From: Pseudomonadota bacterium
GTDB lineage: Bacteria; Pseudomonadota; Gammaproteobacteria; Ga0077536
Direction: 5' to 3'
Length of the DNA: 64,000 nucleotides
NCBI GenBank assembly: GCA_016719885.1
Contig: JADJYF010000015.1
Span: 101,109 to 165,108, forward strand
The notes below the pieces were generated by a model. The model was not told the origin of the DNA. It searched no databases and saw only the letters and a program-made list of their open reading frames with translations. This document shows positions 62,762 through 64,000 of this stretch, piece after piece. Position 1 is the stretch's first letter. The number at the start of each line of letters is the position of its first letter. The translations under genes were made by a program, and so were the position numbers.

Positions 62762-64000
62762 TCAGCCGAACGCGATGGCCGCCACCTCGCTGAAGTTCTC
62801 CACGAAGTGGAAGCGCAGGCCTTCGGGGATATAGGCCGGCAACTCGTCGAACTCGCCGCGCACCGCCGCCGGCAGGATGATTTCCTTAAGCCCCGCGCGG
62901 CGCGCCGCGATGATCTTTTCCCGTATGCCGCCCACCGCCAGCACGCGCCCGGTCAAGGTCAGTTCGCCGGTCATGGCCAGCGGCCTTTTCATGCGCCGCC
63001 CGAGTGCGAGCGACAACAGCGCGGTGGCCATGGTGACGCCGGCGCTCGGACCGTCCTTGGGCGTGGCGCCTTCGGGCACGTGCAAGTGCACGAAGGCCTC
63101 GTCGAAGAATTCCCGACTGGCGCGGAACTCGGTGAGGTGCGACGCGATATAGCTGTAGGCGATCTCGGCCGACTCGCGCATCACTTCGCCCAGCTGTCCG
63201 GTCAATTTGAAACCGCGATGCTTGCTATGCACGAGCGTCGCCTCGATGTCGAGCGTCGCGCCGCCGAGCGCCGTCCAGGCAAGACCGGTGACGATGCCGA
63301 TGCCACGCTCCGGCACCTGCTTGCGAAACAGCGGCGCGCCCAGGAAGCTTTCGAGATTCTTCGGCGTGACCGCCACCTCGTGACGAGGATCGCGCACCAC
63401 GGCCAAGGCCGCCTTGCGCGCGATGCGTCCCAGCTGCTTGTCGAGATTGCGCACGCCCGCCTCGCGCGCGTAGTTCTCGGCGATGGCCTTGATGGCGCCG
63501 GCGTTGATGCGCACCTGGCGTGCGCCGAGACCTGCCTTGGCGCGCTGTTTCGGCCACAGGTAGCGGCTGCCGATCGCGACTTTTTCGGCAGTCAAATAGC
63601 CCGCCAGACGGATCACTTCCATGCGGTCCAGCAGTGGGCCCGGGATCGAATCGAGCTGATTGGCCGTGCACACGAACAGCACCTTCGACAGGTCGAAGCG
63701 CACGTCGAGGTAATGATCGAGGAAGCCGACGTTCTGCTCGGGGTCCAGCACTTCGAGCAGCGCCGAGGCCGGGTCGCCCTGGTAGGACGCGCCTATCTTG
63801 TCGACCTCGTCCAGCAACACCACCGGGTTGGCGACGCCGGTATCACGCAAGGCCTGGATGAACTTGCCCGGCATGGCGCCAATGTAGGTACGACGATGGC
63901 CTTTGATCTCGGCTTCGTCGCGCATGCCACCGACACTGAAGCGGAAGAACTTGCGGCCGAGCGCATCGGCGATCGAATGCCCGATGGAAGTCTTGCCGAC
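62762..64000 (-). CDS. lon: ATP-dependent protease Lon, C-terminal part (5' end beyond window)
   Basis: Open from the right edge (412 residues visible), beginning in the Walker A segment (VGKTSIGHSIADALGRKFF). Then the AAA+ core 'VVLLDEVDKIGASYQGDPASALLEVLDPEQN' (Walker B LLDEVDKIG), sensor region, and the Lon protease domain with the catalytic Ser in 'GPSAGVTMATAL' and Lys in 'GGIREKIIAARRAG'. The N-terminal substrate domain is outside the window. Two lon types exist in many proteobacteria; the visible part cannot tell which this is. It degrades misfolded and regulatory proteins, commonly antitoxins such as HigA. Confidence 0.95.
   Translation of the reverse strand, partial: VGKTSIGHSIADALGRKFFRFSVGGMRDEAEIKGHRRTYIGAMPGKFIQALRDTGVANPVVLLDEVDKIGASYQGDPASALLEVLDPEQNVGFLDHYLDVRFDLSKVLFVCTANQLDSIPGPLLDRMEVIRLAGYLTAEKVAIGSRYLWPKQRAKAGLGARQVRINAGAIKAIAENYAREAGVRNLDKQLGRIARKAALAVVRDPRHEVAVTPKNLESFLGAPLFRKQVPERGIGIVTGLAWTALGGATLDIEATLVHSKHRGFKLTGQLGEVMRESAEIAYSYIASHLTEFRASREFFDEAFVHLHVPEGATPKDGPSAGVTMATALLSLALGRRMKRPLAMTGELTLTGRVLAVGGIREKIIAARRAGLKEIILPAAVRGEFDELPAYIPEGLRFHFVENFSEVAAIAFG

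Noticed and set aside
1..64000. tRNA, rRNA or riboswitch genes
   Set aside because: No cloverleaf-compatible segments with conserved TTCGA-type arms, rRNA blocks or known riboswitch cores were noticed; small non-coding RNAs cannot be excluded by eye.

Overview
The window looks like chromosomal DNA of a high-GC (about two thirds G+C by eye) gammaproteobacterium. The best evidence is the conserved order at the right end: apaG-apaH, folA-thyA-lgt, uvrA-MFS-ssb, then pyk and lon. No rRNA or tRNA gene, CRISPR array, intact insertion sequence or prophage is visible. The lineage cannot be placed more finely from sequence alone.

Left part (1-16.8 kb). A large secreted beta-helical adhesin runs off the left edge and contains exact-length 600-bp (200-residue) tandem repeats. 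A minus-strand cluster follows: nitroreductase, a small protein of unknown role, an acyl-CoA synthetase and a PucR-type regulator. Next come a D-2-hydroxyacid dehydrogenase and a secreted DUF2380-like protein. Then comes a compact module of HyuA/HyuB-type ATP-dependent amidohydrolase subunits plus a class III aminotransferase, transcribed divergently from a GntR/FCD regulator and a second class III aminotransferase. A near-consensus promoter with a perfect palindrome in its spacer lies between them. The layout resembles lactam-opening plus omega-transamination pathways.

Middle (16.8-28.4 kb). A HigB toxin with a HigA/ImmA-like fused antitoxin sits beside the wreck of a type I restriction-modification system. 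Beyond an intact alpha/beta hydrolase lies a run of acyl-CoA catabolism genes that are nearly all broken: an acyl-CoA synthetase, a CoA-ester lyase, two CaiB-type CoA transferases/racemases, an SDR, a nitronate monooxygenase-like gene and a MaoC hydratase. They carry frameshifts, a nonsense codon, truncations and chimeric junctions. A LysR gene among them seems to have an in-frame deletion.

Right of that (28.4-49.2 kb) most genes are intact again: an MFS transporter, a flavin monooxygenase of acyl-CoA-dehydrogenase fold, a giant M50 peptidase with a helical-repeat tail, a VOC protein, a complete EmrAB/outer-membrane-factor pump with its TetR repressor and operator, two luciferase-like oxidoreductases, a D-aminoacylase-type amidohydrolase with a divergent LysR, a 2-hydroxyacyl-CoA lyase/oxalyl-CoA decarboxylase-like ThDP enzyme, and a three-gene membrane operon with orphan cytochrome-oxidase subunit III- and IV-like proteins. 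A 20-bp perfect palindrome separates the last two. Two families of short intergenic palindromes (GTCAGACTGAAGTCTGAC and GTGCGAATTCATTCGCAC types) occur as REP-like elements.

49.2-64 kb is housekeeping: apaG, apaH, folA, thyA, lgt, a DUF255 thioredoxin-like protein, a PfkB kinase, a membrane protein, uvrA, an MFS transporter, ssb, pyk and the C-terminal part of lon.
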